Part shown: one piece after another, positions 15,918-24,780 of the stretch
Position numbering within the stretch: the stretch's first letter is position 1
Layout of the letters: each line of letters starts with the position of its first letter
Assembly (NCBI RefSeq): GCF_004403945.1
Contig: NZ_SOHM01000012.1
Coordinates: 146,064-210,063 of the forward strand
DNA length: 64,000 nt
Reading direction: 5' to 3'
From: Cryobacterium lactosi
GTDB taxonomy: Bacteria; Actinomycetota; Actinomycetes; Actinomycetales; Microbacteriaceae
The notes under the pieces: model-generated
Told to the model about the DNA's origin: nothing
Database searches by the model: none
Seen by the model: the letters and a program-made list of their open reading frames with translations, nothing else
Made by a program: the position numbers and the translations under genes

Positions 15918-18635
15918 TCAGCGCGGAATTCTGAGCTTGGACCTGGACGTGGCTCCGGTCTTGCGCAGGATCGCCGAGACATGCGATTCGACCGTACGGA
16001 TGCTCACGAACAGCTCGGCCGCGATCTCTTTGTTGGTCTGTCCCGCCACCAGCGCCACCAGCACTCGCTGCTCAGCCGCGGTGAGCTCTGTGCCCGGCCT
16101 GGACCTGCGAGATGCAGCCACTGCCCACTCGACCTGCTCGCGCACACCTGCGCTCCCGCTCTCTTCCGCGCGCTCTGACGCAACCTGGAGCTCTCGTCTG
16201 CTGAGCGTTACCTTGCGCAGTCGCGTCAGTACCCGCGCCCGCTGGAGGCGACACCGCGCCTCTTCGTCCGACCGGTCGGCCCGGACAGCAGCGTCGACCG
16301 CAAGCCCCGCTTCAGTGAGTGCGTCCTCAAGCCGTCCGGCCGCCGCGAGTTCCATCGAACTGAGCCTGTGCAGGCCAATCTGGGACAGCGGACGGTTCCT
16401 CGTTTCGAGGAACGAGCGGAGGATGGCGAGGCGATCCCGCGCCTCATCGTTGTTCCCCGTCATGACGAGTGCCTCGATCAAGGGCAGGTCGATGCGGAAC
16501 CGACTGCCGGGTTCGACCAATTGCAGCGAATCCGCGACTGCCGCGGCGTGCCTGAGCAGGTCCACGGCAGCCGGCCAGTCGCGCAGGGCGAAGGCCGAGA
16601 ACCCGCGCAGGGCTGGAACGATGAGTTCAACGAACTGGCCCGTGCCGACATCTGAATGCTGCCACCGCTCGATCAGCTGCCGCAGTGCATCGTGCTTGGC
16701 ATCGGTCACCAGCATCAGGCCCACTATCGGCAACACGCTTGCGGGCAGCCTAGCCGCCTCGGCAGCGTGACCGGACTCGGCCAGGAGAATCCTCGCCTCC
16801 CCGGCGTTGCCACCGGTCAGCTCGACATGCGCGGCGTGGGCGAGAAAGACTCGCTCAATCCCGTCTTTCCCCTCCCGCTTCGCCCAGGCGACGAGTTCAT
16901 TCAGCGCCACCCGCGACCTGGCCACGTCGTCGGTGAGATGGGCCAGGAAACCGGTCGCGGCCAGGCCCGTGTCCTCGAGGCCCGAGACGATCTGGATACC
17001 TTGACGTCGGGTACAGTCCTCGACAAGGTCGGAGTTGAGGCCACCTCCGGCATCGAGTTGAGACCGAATGGTGCCCCGGAGTGCACGGTGGACGGCGTTC
17101 GGCGTGTCGACTCCAGTGAGCCGGTTGAATGACGCACTGGAGAGTTCACCGCGCTCGGTGACCGTCATCAGATCGTCAGCAACCATGTGTGCCTGCACAA
17201 CAGCCAGCCGCTCTGGATCGCCCACAGCCTCGAGTTCGCGCTGGCGCAGGAAAGCTGTCGTTGGGTCCCTGCCACGGATGGATGCGAGGGCACTGGTCGA
17301 CAGCGCCAGGAGAGCGTCATATTGGTGCAGATCAAGACGGTTCGCATTCAGCTGCTCGAGGGCGCTCAGGCACGCAGCCAGGTCACCGGCCGAGGAGAGT
17401 TGCTGCGCCTGACTGAGCACTCGAGCCGGGTAGCGGTCGGAAGCAGGATCCGTGCGCCCGACCGCCTGGGCAGCGAAGTGCGCCGCACGAAGTCGGGCTC
17501 CTCGCTGGCGCATGACGACCGCCGCTTCCGAGAGGGCCGCGGCGATCAGCTCGTCGGGCCCACTTGGCCTCGATAGGTGAAGATGTTGCGCTTTGACGAC
17601 GGGATCGTGCACCGCATCGGCGATAAATCGATGGAGGTCTCGCCGACGGCCGGGGGTGAGCCTGGCAGCCGCGGCCGAAGCATGAAGGGGATGCCGGGTC
17701 CGTGCAGTCTCCGTGGTCAAGGACAGGAAGCCGGCGGCCTCCGCGGCGTCGACGGCGTCATGGGGGATTCCGGCGAAGGAGAGCACGGTTGCCAGAAGAT
17801 CCAGTTTCGGATGCCCCAGCAACGCGACAATCGACACAACCTCGCTGGCCTCTGCACCCAAGCCGCCCAACCGTTCAGCGATAGTCCCCGCAAGCGACGG
17901 GGGTACCGCCACCGTGCCGAGCATGCGGGCACCGATGTCCGCGATGGAACCACGGCTCATCAGCTCAAGCGCCCAGAGCGGGTTGCCACCCGTATGCTCG
18001 CGCAGGGACACCACTTGGGCCCGGGTCAGGGTCGACGGCCAACCTGGACGGATCACACCGTCGAGTTCCTCCACCGACAGACCTTCAAGAACGCGTTCAT
18101 CACCGAGGTCGAATCCAAGATCGAGGGCTCTGCTGGGGGAATCGGCGGTCGGCCGACTCGCTGCGACAAGGTAAACGCGGTGGCTGGCCGATCGCCTGAA
18201 AGCGCGTTCGACCGTTGCCCGGGATTCGGCATCCGCCCACTGGGCATCGTCGATCACGATCGCAACCGGTGTTCTCGCCGAGATTTCGGCCAGGATCCCC
18301 TCGAACGCGATAGCTGTCGCGAGCGACGGCAACTCGGCAGCGGCGGGTCGGCGACCCAGTGCGATTTCCAGGAACGACCGGTATTCCGCCGGCACGCTGG
18401 TGAACGAGGTCCAATCCAGCGGCGCCAACAGGTCCCACAGCATGCTGTATGACGTGTAACGCTCGGCGAACGACGGCGCAGCCCGCAGGACGATGAAGCC
18501 CGCCCTCGCAAAACCAACAGCGGCGTCGCCAATCACGGTCGATTTCCCCATGCCGGCCTCACCAGTCACCAGGATCTGTCGCGCCCGCCCGTGAGGCAAC
18601 CCGACGATCTCTGCCAGAAGCTGCGTTCTGGTCAT
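15918..18635 (-). CDS. LAL-type LuxR family regulator (large ATP-binding)
   Basis: 905 aa. N-terminal AAA/NB domain with Walker A TGEAGMGKST near 24-33 and Walker B VIDDAQWAD near 127. A long helical/TPR-like middle of about 500 residues follows, then a C-terminal LuxR HTH (LTAAEQRVLVALVAGQTNKEIAAELFVSIRTVESHVSAILRK). Family members bind ATP and an effector and activate local operons. The usual N-terminal GR element before the P-loop is short here. It lies beside the GMC/MFS/SDR cluster, whose promoters share a dyad with fixed spacing to -10, so it is the natural candidate activator; that link is inference. Confidence 0.93.
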   Translation of the reverse strand: MTRTQLLAEIVGLPHGRARQILVTGEAGMGKSTVIGDAAVGFARAGFIVLRAAPSFAERYTSYSMLWDLLAPLDWTSFTSVPAEYRSFLEIALGRRPAAAELPSLATAIAFEGILAEISARTPVAIVIDDAQWADAESRATVERAFRRSASHRVYLVAASRPTADSPSRALDLGFDLGDERVLEGLSVEELDGVIRPGWPSTLTRAQVVSLREHTGGNPLWALELMSRGSIADIGARMLGTVAVPPSLAGTIAERLGGLGAEASEVVSIVALLGHPKLDLLATVLSFAGIPHDAVDAAEAAGFLSLTTETARTRHPLHASAAAARLTPGRRRDLHRFIADAVHDPVVKAQHLHLSRPSGPDELIAAALSEAAVVMRQRGARLRAAHFAAQAVGRTDPASDRYPARVLSQAQQLSSAGDLAACLSALEQLNANRLDLHQYDALLALSTSALASIRGRDPTTAFLRQRELEAVGDPERLAVVQAHMVADDLMTVTERGELSSASFNRLTGVDTPNAVHRALRGTIRSQLDAGGGLNSDLVEDCTRRQGIQIVSGLEDTGLAATGFLAHLTDDVARSRVALNELVAWAKREGKDGIERVFLAHAAHVELTGGNAGEARILLAESGHAAEAARLPASVLPIVGLMLVTDAKHDALRQLIERWQHSDVGTGQFVELIVPALRGFSAFALRDWPAAVDLLRHAAAVADSLQLVEPGSRFRIDLPLIEALVMTGNNDEARDRLAILRSFLETRNRPLSQIGLHRLSSMELAAAGRLEDALTEAGLAVDAAVRADRSDEEARCRLQRARVLTRLRKVTLSRRELQVASERAEESGSAGVREQVEWAVAASRRSRPGTELTAAEQRVLVALVAGQTNKEIAAELFVSIRTVESHVSAILRKTGATSRSKLRIPR

Positions 18636-18683
18636 CGTTTCGGCTTTCTGGTTGTGGTCGCGTTTTCTCCGGTTCGACCCACC

Positions 18684-19019
18684 TTAGTGAGTCGTTCTGT
18701 CATCTCGGCCGCGGTATGGAGGTGCTCTCCGTGTCCCTCCCCCACGTGCCTCACATCTTGGTGGTTCCACGTATGCTTCAGCGAGGTCTCGCTGTGCCTG
18801 TTCGGTGAGGGGGATCGCGAAATGGCCGATCCAGCCGATCTCGATGCGTTCGTCAACATCGAGTGGGACGGAGACAATCTCCGGGTCGAGGTCGTCACTG
18901 ATGATGCCCGTCGAGATCGTGTAGTCGTCGAGCCCGATCTGTAGGTTGAAGATCGTCGCCCGGCCGGAGACGCGGATCTCCCGTTTGCTCGACAAGGTGG
19001 AATAAGCATCCGGGGGCAC
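18684..19019 (-). pseudogene. Unrecognised protein, 3' end apparently lost
   Basis: Residues 1-86 (MPPDAYSTLSSKREIRVSG...ERIEIGWIGHFAIPLTEQAQRDLAEAYVE) have normal high-GC3 codon use and look like a real protein. After about position 18760 the frame becomes rare-codon rich (GGA, AGA, CAT) with low-complexity sequence, so the original C-terminus is probably replaced. A weak copy of the activator dyad (TGGTGG-TT-CCACGT, 18759-18772) falls exactly at this break. No ribosome site is clear. It could be an intact small gene with an odd tail. Confidence 0.4.
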
Positions 19020-19057
19020 CGAAGGATTGTCGATCCAAACTCGGTCGCCTCTATGGC

Positions 19058-19705
19058 TTAGACGGGCATCGTCGCTTCCGGCGCCATGGAATCGCTGGCC
19101 ACGACAGATTGACCGTGCTCCGTGAGCGGCAGGGAGTTGATCGCCGTGAGCGCCGCCGCCAAGAGGCGGTCGCGTGAGACTCCAGCCGATCCGAGGGCTT
19201 CGATCCCACGCAGGAAGCTGACAAAAAAGGTCGCGAGGGCTTCAGCATCCGATGCCGGGTCGATTTCGCCGTACTCCTGCGCATCGACCAAGCAGCCCCG
19301 ATAGACAGTCTCCAGATCGGAGTACACCTTCAGAGCGGCTCCGGCCACTTCGGACAAGGACGCCGAGAGCTCTGATGTTCCCTTTGTGAACAGTGAACTG
19401 GTTCCAGCCTTCGTGGAAGCCGTCACCGCGGTCATGATCACGTGAGCGTGAATCTTCTGCAGAGGAGTTCCCTCGGAATCGTCAAGCGCAGCTTCTGCAA
19501 TCGCCACAGCATCCGCCCCATCGGCTTGGAAGGCGCGGATGAACAGTTCCAGCTTGCCCCCGAACGAGTTGTAGATGCTCTGCTTGCCCAAACCCGTAGC
19601 TGCAGCGAGGTCGTCCATCGTGGTACCCGCGTACCCCTTGGACGCGAATACTGCGGAAGCGGCAGCGACAACGTCTTCCTCTTTGAACTTACGCGGGCGG
19701 GCCAT
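19058..19705 (-). CDS. TetR family regulator of the adjacent NAD-binding protein
   Basis: 215 aa. N-terminus MARPRKFKEEDVV and HTH TTMDDLAAATGLGKQSIYNSFGGKLELF; recognition helix GLGKQSIYNSF. The C-terminal domain is of TetR_C_16/AcrR type (SLFTKGTSELSASLSEVAG). It is divergent from the NAD(P)-binding protein gene with a 16-bp inverted repeat between them. The same operator type occurs at 33.0 kb beside a broken TetR whose recognition helix is nearly identical, so this protein may also control that SDR. Confidence 0.92.
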   Translation of the reverse strand: MARPRKFKEEDVVAAASAVFASKGYAGTTMDDLAAATGLGKQSIYNSFGGKLELFIRAFQADGADAVAIAEAALDDSEGTPLQKIHAHVIMTAVTASTKAGTSSLFTKGTSELSASLSEVAGAALKVYSDLETVYRGCLVDAQEYGEIDPASDAEALATFFVSFLRGIEALGSAGVSRDRLLAAALTAINSLPLTEHGQSVVASDSMAPEATMPV

Positions 19706-19757
19706 GCATTCATGCTAGCCCGCACGGCCCCAATTCCACCGGTCGATGGCGTAGAAT

Positions 19758-19773
19758 TTGTCTAAATAGTCAA
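19758..19773. promoter_or_regulatory. TetR operator, type TTGnCTAnnTAGTCAA
   Basis: TTGTCTA-AA-TAGTCAA, a 16-bp dyad with one mismatch, in the divergent region between TetR (19705) and the NAD-binding gene (19841). Two related dyads lie at 33020-33035 and 33052-33067. Confidence 0.7.
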
Positions 19774-19840
19774 TAACTTGCCGAGCTCCTTCACAAGGGT
19801 CACGGTGCCGAAGCACGAATAGGTGTCTGGAACATTCACA

Positions 19841-20491
19841 ATGAAGATATTCATCATCGGAATCTCTGGCGGGGTCGGCAGCCTGCTGGCTGATGAGCTC
19901 CGCGGACGTGGGGATGCAGTCCGAGGGCTGGTTCGCCAACCGGACCAGCGCGCCGTGCTGGAGCTTCGCGGCATCCAAGCGCAGGTTGGCGACTTGGAGA
20001 GTTTGTCGGCGGACGACCTTGCGGTGGTTTTCGGTGATGCCGATGCGATCGTCTTCAGCGCGGGCTCGAACGGTGGGAGCAGAGCCGCGTCGAAAGCAAT
20101 CGACGGAGACGGTGTCAAAAAAGCAATCGACGCAGCACAGATCGCGGGTATCGAGCGTTTCACCCTGGTGTCGGTGCTCCCAGAGTCCTGGCGCGAGCGC
20201 GACCTCGGCGATGATGTCGAGTACTACTTCGCTGTGAAGAAGGCGGCGGATGTTGCGCTCAGCCGGAGCGGTCTCAATTGGTTGATTCTTCGCCCGTCGC
20301 TACTCGTTGACGAGCCCGGTATCGGCACCGTATCCCTCGGTCCAGCAGAGTTGCATGACCAGATCGCTCGTGAGGACGTTGCCCGCACTCTCGCGCAGCT
20401 CCTCCACACTCCAGGCATCGGCAGGCAGATTCTCGAACTCAACGCTGGGTCGATGCCGATTGCTGCGGCGGTCAGAGCGAACACTCGTTGA
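19841..20491 (+). CDS. NAD(P)-binding atypical SDR (NmrA/YhfK-like)
   Basis: 216 aa from ATG 19841; a GTG 18 nt upstream is the alternative. Rossmann motif IIGISGGVGSLLADEL near 4-19, then a GDLES turn and the FSAGSNGG segment. It lacks the classical YxxxK and instead has EYYFAVKKAADVAL, matching the SDR_a5/YhfK group of NAD(P)H-binding proteins. Such proteins are redox sensors or reductases of unknown substrate. Paired with the divergent TetR. Confidence 0.88.
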   Translation: MKIFIIGISGGVGSLLADELRGRGDAVRGLVRQPDQRAVLELRGIQAQVGDLESLSADDLAVVFGDADAIVFSAGSNGGSRAASKAIDGDGVKKAIDAAQIAGIERFTLVSVLPESWRERDLGDDVEYYFAVKKAADVALSRSGLNWLILRPSLLVDEPGIGTVSLGPAELHDQIAREDVARTLAQLLHTPGIGRQILELNAGSMPIAAAVRANTR

Positions 20492-20558
20492 TCGTGTGGC
20501 GACATGCGTGGTGAACGAGCAAGACAGCTCCGCGGTATGGGTGCGCGGATACCTCCGA

Positions 20559-20576
20559 GTGATGCCCTGGCATCAC
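20559..20576. promoter_or_regulatory. Palindrome GTGATGCC-CT-GGCATCAC upstream of DedA operon
   Basis: Perfect 8-bp arms around a 2-bp centre, ending 22 bp before the DedA start codon. It is probably the operator of the operon's own NarL-type response regulator. A CATCAC...GTGATG dyad precedes the homologous kinase gene at 42.2 kb. Confidence 0.6.
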
Positions 20577-20598
20577 CACTCTTCGTAGCGTCGAGGCT

Positions 20599-21264
20599 AT
20601 GGATTTCATCAATGAGCTCATCACTGTGGCGGTCGCCTCCCCGTGGCTCTACCTCGTCATGTTCGCGGTAGCGATTGTCGACGGGTTCTTCCCTCCGATC
20701 CCCAGCGAGACTGTGCTCGTTGCCGCCGCGGCCGTCGCGGTATCCGCCGGCGGCCCGAACCTACTCGTCCTCGGTGCCGTGGCGGCCCTCGGCGCGATGA
20801 TCGGCGACAACATCGGATACACGATCGGTCGCGGCGTCGGGAGCACCCGCTTCCGCTGGATGCGGCGACCGCGAGTGGCGGCGAGCTTCGAGTGGGCGCA
20901 GCGACGTCTTCGAGACAGCGGCGCGGGCCTGATCGTCGCTGGACGCTTCATCCCGATTGGACGGGTAGCCGTCAACATGTCAGCGGGTGCCGTGGGCTAC
21001 CCCTGGCGGTGGTTCCTCCCACTCAGCGTTGTCGCCGGAGTTGCGTGGGCGGCGTACAGCGCGGGCCTCGGTCTCGTAGCCGGCCAGTGGCTTGAAGACC
21101 AGCCGCTGCTGAGCGCGCTTCTCGGCATCGTACTCGCCCTCGTCATCGGCCTGGTCATCGATCGGCTGATGGACTTCCGTCGACGCCACAGCCTCGCCCG
21201 TACCCTCACACGCGTTGAGACGATTACCGTGGCCGAGGCTCGCCAGCCGAGCGTGACAAGATGA
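20599..21264 (+). CDS. DedA family membrane protein
   Basis: 221 aa. DedA/SNARE-associated fold: FPPIPSETVLVAAAAVA in the re-entrant segment, GDNIGYTIGRGVG, and GRFIPIGRVAVNMSAGAVG with the conserved FxP-xR region near 118, followed by membrane helices. DedA proteins are thought to flip undecaprenyl phosphate or phospholipids and support membrane energetics and envelope stress resistance. The stop overlaps the kinase start by 4 bp, so the envelope-stress two-component system may regulate and sense this function. Confidence 0.93.
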   Translation: MDFINELITVAVASPWLYLVMFAVAIVDGFFPPIPSETVLVAAAAVAVSAGGPNLLVLGAVAALGAMIGDNIGYTIGRGVGSTRFRWMRRPRVAASFEWAQRRLRDSGAGLIVAGRFIPIGRVAVNMSAGAVGYPWRWFLPLSVVAGVAWAAYSAGLGLVAGQWLEDQPLLSALLGIVLALVIGLVIDRLMDFRRRHSLARTLTRVETITVAEARQPSVTR

Positions 21265-22457
21265 CCGACATGGATGGCACCGTGCGACACAACAGGAGGG
21301 GCGCAGTTCAACTGATCCTCCTGGTGCTCGCCGCCGTCGCGCTGGCGGCCGTGCTCGTCCCCGTCCACGCCGCCATCTACGGTACTGCTGTTCCGGTGTC
21401 GCTCCTGCTCGGCATCATGCTCACTGGCTCCCTGCTCGTCGCCATCCCCAGCCCCCGGATTGCCATCGGGCTGTTCTCGCTCGCGGCATTCCTGCTCCCT
21501 CTGTTCGTGATTCCGGAAAGTGTCGGTCCGTGGCCATGGACGGTACCTGCGCTGATCACGTTCGTCGCATTCGTCGGCGTGATCACCTTCCTGCACGGCT
21601 GGAGAATGGGCCTCACCCCACTGCTCGTCGGCAATGCTGGTTCGCTCGCGGCTCCTCTGCTGCAACCCGAGGTTGCAGCGGCGAACCCGCCGACAGCCGA
21701 TCTCATCGTCGCCGCGTCGATGAGCGTTGTCGCATATATAGTCGCCACACTCCTGGCCGGACGCATCCGCGCCATGAAGGAACTCACCAGCGAGCGAGAT
21801 CTCACCGCGCAGGAGCAGTCCCGCCGTGTCCTCATCGAGGAACGCAACCGCATCGCCCGCGAACTGCACGATGTCGTGGCTCACAGCCTGTCCCTCATCC
21901 AGGTACAGGCGTCCACCGCACGGTACCGTGTGCCCGATCTCGCCGACAACGCCGCCAAAGAACTGGCGGACATTGCGACCACGGCCCGCGGATCCCTCAC
22001 CGAGATGCGCCGACTTCTCGGCGTGCTGCGCACCGACGACCAGACCGCGGAACTCGCCCCGCAACAGGGCATCGAGGACATTCCCGCCCTGATCGACAGC
22101 ACCCGGCGCACCGGCGTGGACGTTGCACTCGAGCTCATCGCCCTGACCCCCGACGTGCCGGCAACCGTGCAGATCGCGGCGTTCCGCATCGTCCAGGAGT
22201 CGCTGAGCAACGCGGTCCGCCACGCGCCGGGCGCCTCTGTATCCGTCCATGTCCGGACGGAGCCCTGGATGCTCCGACTGCGCGTGCACAACATCGCTTC
22301 CGGCATGCCGACAGTACAGGGCGAAGGCCATGGACTGACAGGGATGCGTGAACGCGTCGCGCTCCTCGACGGGACCTTTGAGGCCGGCTCTGATGCTGAC
22401 GGTGGTTGGACCGTCGACGCAGTGCTTCAGTGGCATCCTGAGCCCGGTACGAAATAG
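21261..22457 (+). CDS. Sensor histidine kinase, HisKA_3 type
   Basis: 398 aa. Four to five TM segments in residues 15-170, a coiled coil, then ERNRIARELHDVVAHSLSL with His203 and a HATPase_c domain (IVQESLSNAVRHAPGA; GHGLTGMRERVALLDG). It is in the NarX/LiaS-like group that senses membrane disturbance without a large external domain. It overlaps the DedA stop (ATGA) and is followed after 8 bp by its response regulator. It resembles the kinase at 40869 in architecture. Confidence 0.94.
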   Translation: MTDMDGTVRHNRRGAVQLILLVLAAVALAAVLVPVHAAIYGTAVPVSLLLGIMLTGSLLVAIPSPRIAIGLFSLAAFLLPLFVIPESVGPWPWTVPALITFVAFVGVITFLHGWRMGLTPLLVGNAGSLAAPLLQPEVAAANPPTADLIVAASMSVVAYIVATLLAGRIRAMKELTSERDLTAQEQSRRVLIEERNRIARELHDVVAHSLSLIQVQASTARYRVPDLADNAAKELADIATTARGSLTEMRRLLGVLRTDDQTAELAPQQGIEDIPALIDSTRRTGVDVALELIALTPDVPATVQIAAFRIVQESLSNAVRHAPGASVSVHVRTEPWMLRLRVHNIASGMPTVQGEGHGLTGMRERVALLDGTFEAGSDADGGWTVDAVLQWHPEPGTK

Positions 22458-22465
22458 GAGGAACC

Positions 22466-23134
22466 GTGACAATTAGCGTACTGATCGTCGACGACCAGGC
22501 GATGGTGCGCGCCGGCTTCGCGGCACTCTTGGACGCACACGACGGCATCCGCGTCGTGGGCCAGGCCGCCGACGGTGCTGCGGCCGTGAACCTCTCCGCC
22601 CGGCTCGACCCCGATGTGATCCTCATGGACGTCCGGATGCCGCAGCTCGACGGGATCCAAGCGACCCAGCGGATCCTGGGCTCCACCTACCCAGCAGCGC
22701 ACGTGCCACGCATCCTCATGCTCACCACGTTCGACATCGACGACTACGTCTATGACGCGCTTCAGGCGGGCGCGAGCGGTTTCATCCTCAAGGACGCCTT
22801 GCCGGAGGAACTGGTGCATGCGGTCCGCGTCGTCGCCGCGGGCGACGCACTTTTGGCCCCGAGCGTTACCCGGCGGATGATCGCCCGGTTCGCTGCCCAG
22901 AAGCTCCACAAACCGCGCACCTCGGCACCGCTTGCAGACCTCACCGATCGTGAGCGCGAAGTGCTCGTGCTCATCGGTGCGGGCAAGTCAAACAGGGAGA
23001 TCGGCGCATCGCTGTTCATCGCCGAGCAGACGGTGAAGACACACGTCGGCAAGATTCTGGCAAAAATCGGTGCCCGCGACCGGGTGCAGGCTGTGATCTT
23101 CGCCTACGACACGGGGCTGGCCGAACCCGCATAG
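22466..23134 (+). CDS. NarL/LuxR family response regulator
   Basis: 222 aa from GTG, with AGGAGGAA just upstream. Receiver: DD at 9-10, Asp55 in LMDVRMPQ, Thr in MLTTFD, Lys in FILKDA. LuxR HTH near 155-210 (LTDREREVLVLIGAGKSNREIGASLFIAEQTVKTHVGKIL). It is the cognate partner of the kinase immediately upstream and probably binds the palindrome at 20559. Confidence 0.95.
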   Translation: MTISVLIVDDQAMVRAGFAALLDAHDGIRVVGQAADGAAAVNLSARLDPDVILMDVRMPQLDGIQATQRILGSTYPAAHVPRILMLTTFDIDDYVYDALQAGASGFILKDALPEELVHAVRVVAAGDALLAPSVTRRMIARFAAQKLHKPRTSAPLADLTDREREVLVLIGAGKSNREIGASLFIAEQTVKTHVGKILAKIGARDRVQAVIFAYDTGLAEPA

Positions 23135-23156
23135 CGTCGCCGACACAGTTCAGGGA

Positions 23157-23210
23157 TGCAACGACGAACTGCTGAACCCCCGTTTCCGGGGGCTCAGCAG
23201 GAGGGTTGCA
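23157..23210. terminator. Strong nested hairpin, bidirectional terminator
   Basis: Outer arms TGCAAC/GTTGCA enclose an inner stem of ACCCCCG and CGGGGGCT around TTTC, further extended by GCTGA/CAGC. It lies between the convergent response regulator (stop 23134) and the small-multidrug-export gene (stop 23240). Confidence 0.75.
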
Positions 23211-23239
23211 CGGGGGATGGCGTCCCGCTGGTGCTGGTT

Positions 23240-23827
23240 CTAGGTCCCGATGACCAGGGTGGCGAGTGTGGCAGAGACGGTGGTGATCCCCGTCCAAATC
23301 ACGATAGCAACGGCCTGCCACAAGATGACCCTGCCCTTGCTGATGCCGGAGGCGACAAAAATGGCGGCGGTGAAGTGAGTCGGGATCGCGAGAGGTCCCA
23401 GGATGCTGGCGCCAGGCACTCCGAATCGGATCAGCCACTGGCGGATCTTCTGCCGCCCCTTCGACTCTGGCTTGACCTCCTCGGGTGCGACTGCGGTGTC
23501 CTCTTCGTTGACCGGCCCCGTTTCCACGGCCCCGGCATACGCCATCATTGGGACCGGAGCATTCCGTGAACGGCGGGCCACCACACCCGACCGAATACGA
23601 GAGCCGAGCAGAACGACCAGCACGACCGAGGTCAGGTTTCCCAGAACACCGGCAGACATGGCGACGAGCGGGTGTAGCCCGCCGAGTATTCCGATGAGGG
23701 CGGAGATTTCACCTTCGATGAAGGGAACGGCCCCGGCTGCGGCGACGATGAGCGGCTGCAAGAAGTCGGGTACCTGTCCGACGAGCTCTTGGAAGCCGGC
23801 GACGAGATCAGCGACTGGATTGGACAT
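23240..23827 (-). CDS. Small multidrug export protein (Sm_multidrug_ex-like)
   Basis: 195 aa with about five hydrophobic segments. N-terminal GAVPFIEGEISALIGILGG and later FGVPGASILGPLAIPTHFTAAIFVASGI match the small-multi-drug-export family, distant relatives of DedA-like transporters. A charged cytosolic linker (VNEEDTAVAPEEVKPESKGRQK) is in the middle. It lies 79 bp behind the SpoIIM-like gene and probably shares its promoter and the 44-bp operator. Function is inferred from family name only. Confidence 0.8.
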   Translation of the reverse strand: MSNPVADLVAGFQELVGQVPDFLQPLIVAAAGAVPFIEGEISALIGILGGLHPLVAMSAGVLGNLTSVVLVVLLGSRIRSGVVARRSRNAPVPMMAYAGAVETGPVNEEDTAVAPEEVKPESKGRQKIRQWLIRFGVPGASILGPLAIPTHFTAAIFVASGISKGRVILWQAVAIVIWTGITTVSATLATLVIGT

Positions 23828-23906
23828 AGATTGCCTCTTTCAGGTTGAAGTTGGGGGGGGGCTAACGGTTCCCGGCATCGGAGATGCGAGATGGCGGGGA
23901 CCGCTG

Positions 23907-24542
23907 TTAGAGCAGTAGTTCGCTGAGCGGGTGAACGAGGTAGCGGAGGGAGTATGCCTCCCAGATCGCGCCCACAATGAACCAGCCCAGTGCCAGAAGG
24001 CCGAGCCATCCGAACTGTCCAAGTCCGCGAAGGTAACCCTGTCGGCGGGTGGGTGCGCCGATGGTCGCGGGTCGCAGCCATGACCGGCCCAGGAGGTAGG
24101 CGCCGAAGACCAGGATTGAGTACGCGTGGAATTCGATCAACGCGGTCAACGAATGTGGAATCCAACCGACGGCGGCCATCTCGGTGGTCGGGAACAGGCC
24201 TGATCCGAGGGTGAACGCCTTGTAGGCGAAGAGAGGAATAGCGGCGAAAGGCACGATCAGGGACGGGAGCACAATCCACGCTGCGGCGGCACTGAAGAGA
24301 TTCACTGCCAGGATGACCAACGCGAACAACCACGGATTCTCGAAGAGAGAGCGCACCATGCCATTCGTCCCGTCCGCTTCCAAGGAAGCCGCCTTCTGCG
24401 CTCCCAGTTCCGGGAACACCATCGCCGCGACGAGACCGAGGATGAAGAAGCCGAACACGATCGCGTTGATGATGAGGAAGACGCGGAGATCTGCTCGGAT
24501 GATCTGGAAAGGTTTGCGGTAGAACCGCACGTGGTCTGTCAT
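23907..24542 (-). CDS. SpoIIM-like (DUF95) integral membrane protein
   Basis: About 211 aa. Start ATG 24542 is chosen because it is conserved, with its leader, in the duplicated copy at 6466. Begins MTDHVRFYRKPFQIIRADLRVF, then five TM segments with GSGLFPTTEMAAVGWIPHSLTALIEFHAYSI, the conserved HG/E-rich core of stage II sporulation protein M relatives. In non-sporulating actinobacteria these are membrane proteins of unknown role. The 44-bp operator lies 34 bp upstream of the start, so it is likely controlled with the two-component operon at 6.6-8.7 kb. Confidence 0.85.
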   Translation of the reverse strand: MTDHVRFYRKPFQIIRADLRVFLIINAIVFGFFILGLVAAMVFPELGAQKAASLEADGTNGMVRSLFENPWLFALVILAVNLFSAAAAWIVLPSLIVPFAAIPLFAYKAFTLGSGLFPTTEMAAVGWIPHSLTALIEFHAYSILVFGAYLLGRSWLRPATIGAPTRRQGYLRGLGQFGWLGLLALGWFIVGAIWEAYSLRYLVHPLSELLL

Positions 24543-24575
24543 ACCTTCAATTGCACTCGACCCTGCGCTCTGGCT

Positions 24576-24619
24576 GTAGTACCGCCGTGTCACCGAGATC
24601 CATGACACAGCGTCACTAC
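24576..24619. promoter_or_regulatory. 44-bp composite operator upstream of SpoIIM-like gene
   Basis: Arms GTAGTACCGCCGTGTCA and TGACACAGCGTCACTAC around a 10-bp centre. It is nearly base-for-base the same as 6500-6543, and read on the minus strand it aligns along its whole length with 8688-8731. Confidence 0.75.
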
Positions 24620-24780
24620 CGGGCAGACGTCAGCCGCGAGTTGACTCTGCCCCAAGGGCACGGGTTGGACTGTCCATAGTCAGTCGTCAGATCCGGCGAT
24701 GACACCTGACAGAGGAGGGATAGGACTTTGCGTATTCCACGACGGGTCAGCCCGGATTCCAGCGAAACCCGCGTGAGATC

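Noticed and set aside
18759..18801. Activator box driving a plus-strand promoter near 18.8 kb
   Set aside because: The dyad is imperfect at its ends and the position 23 bp downstream reads GCCTGT, not a -10.
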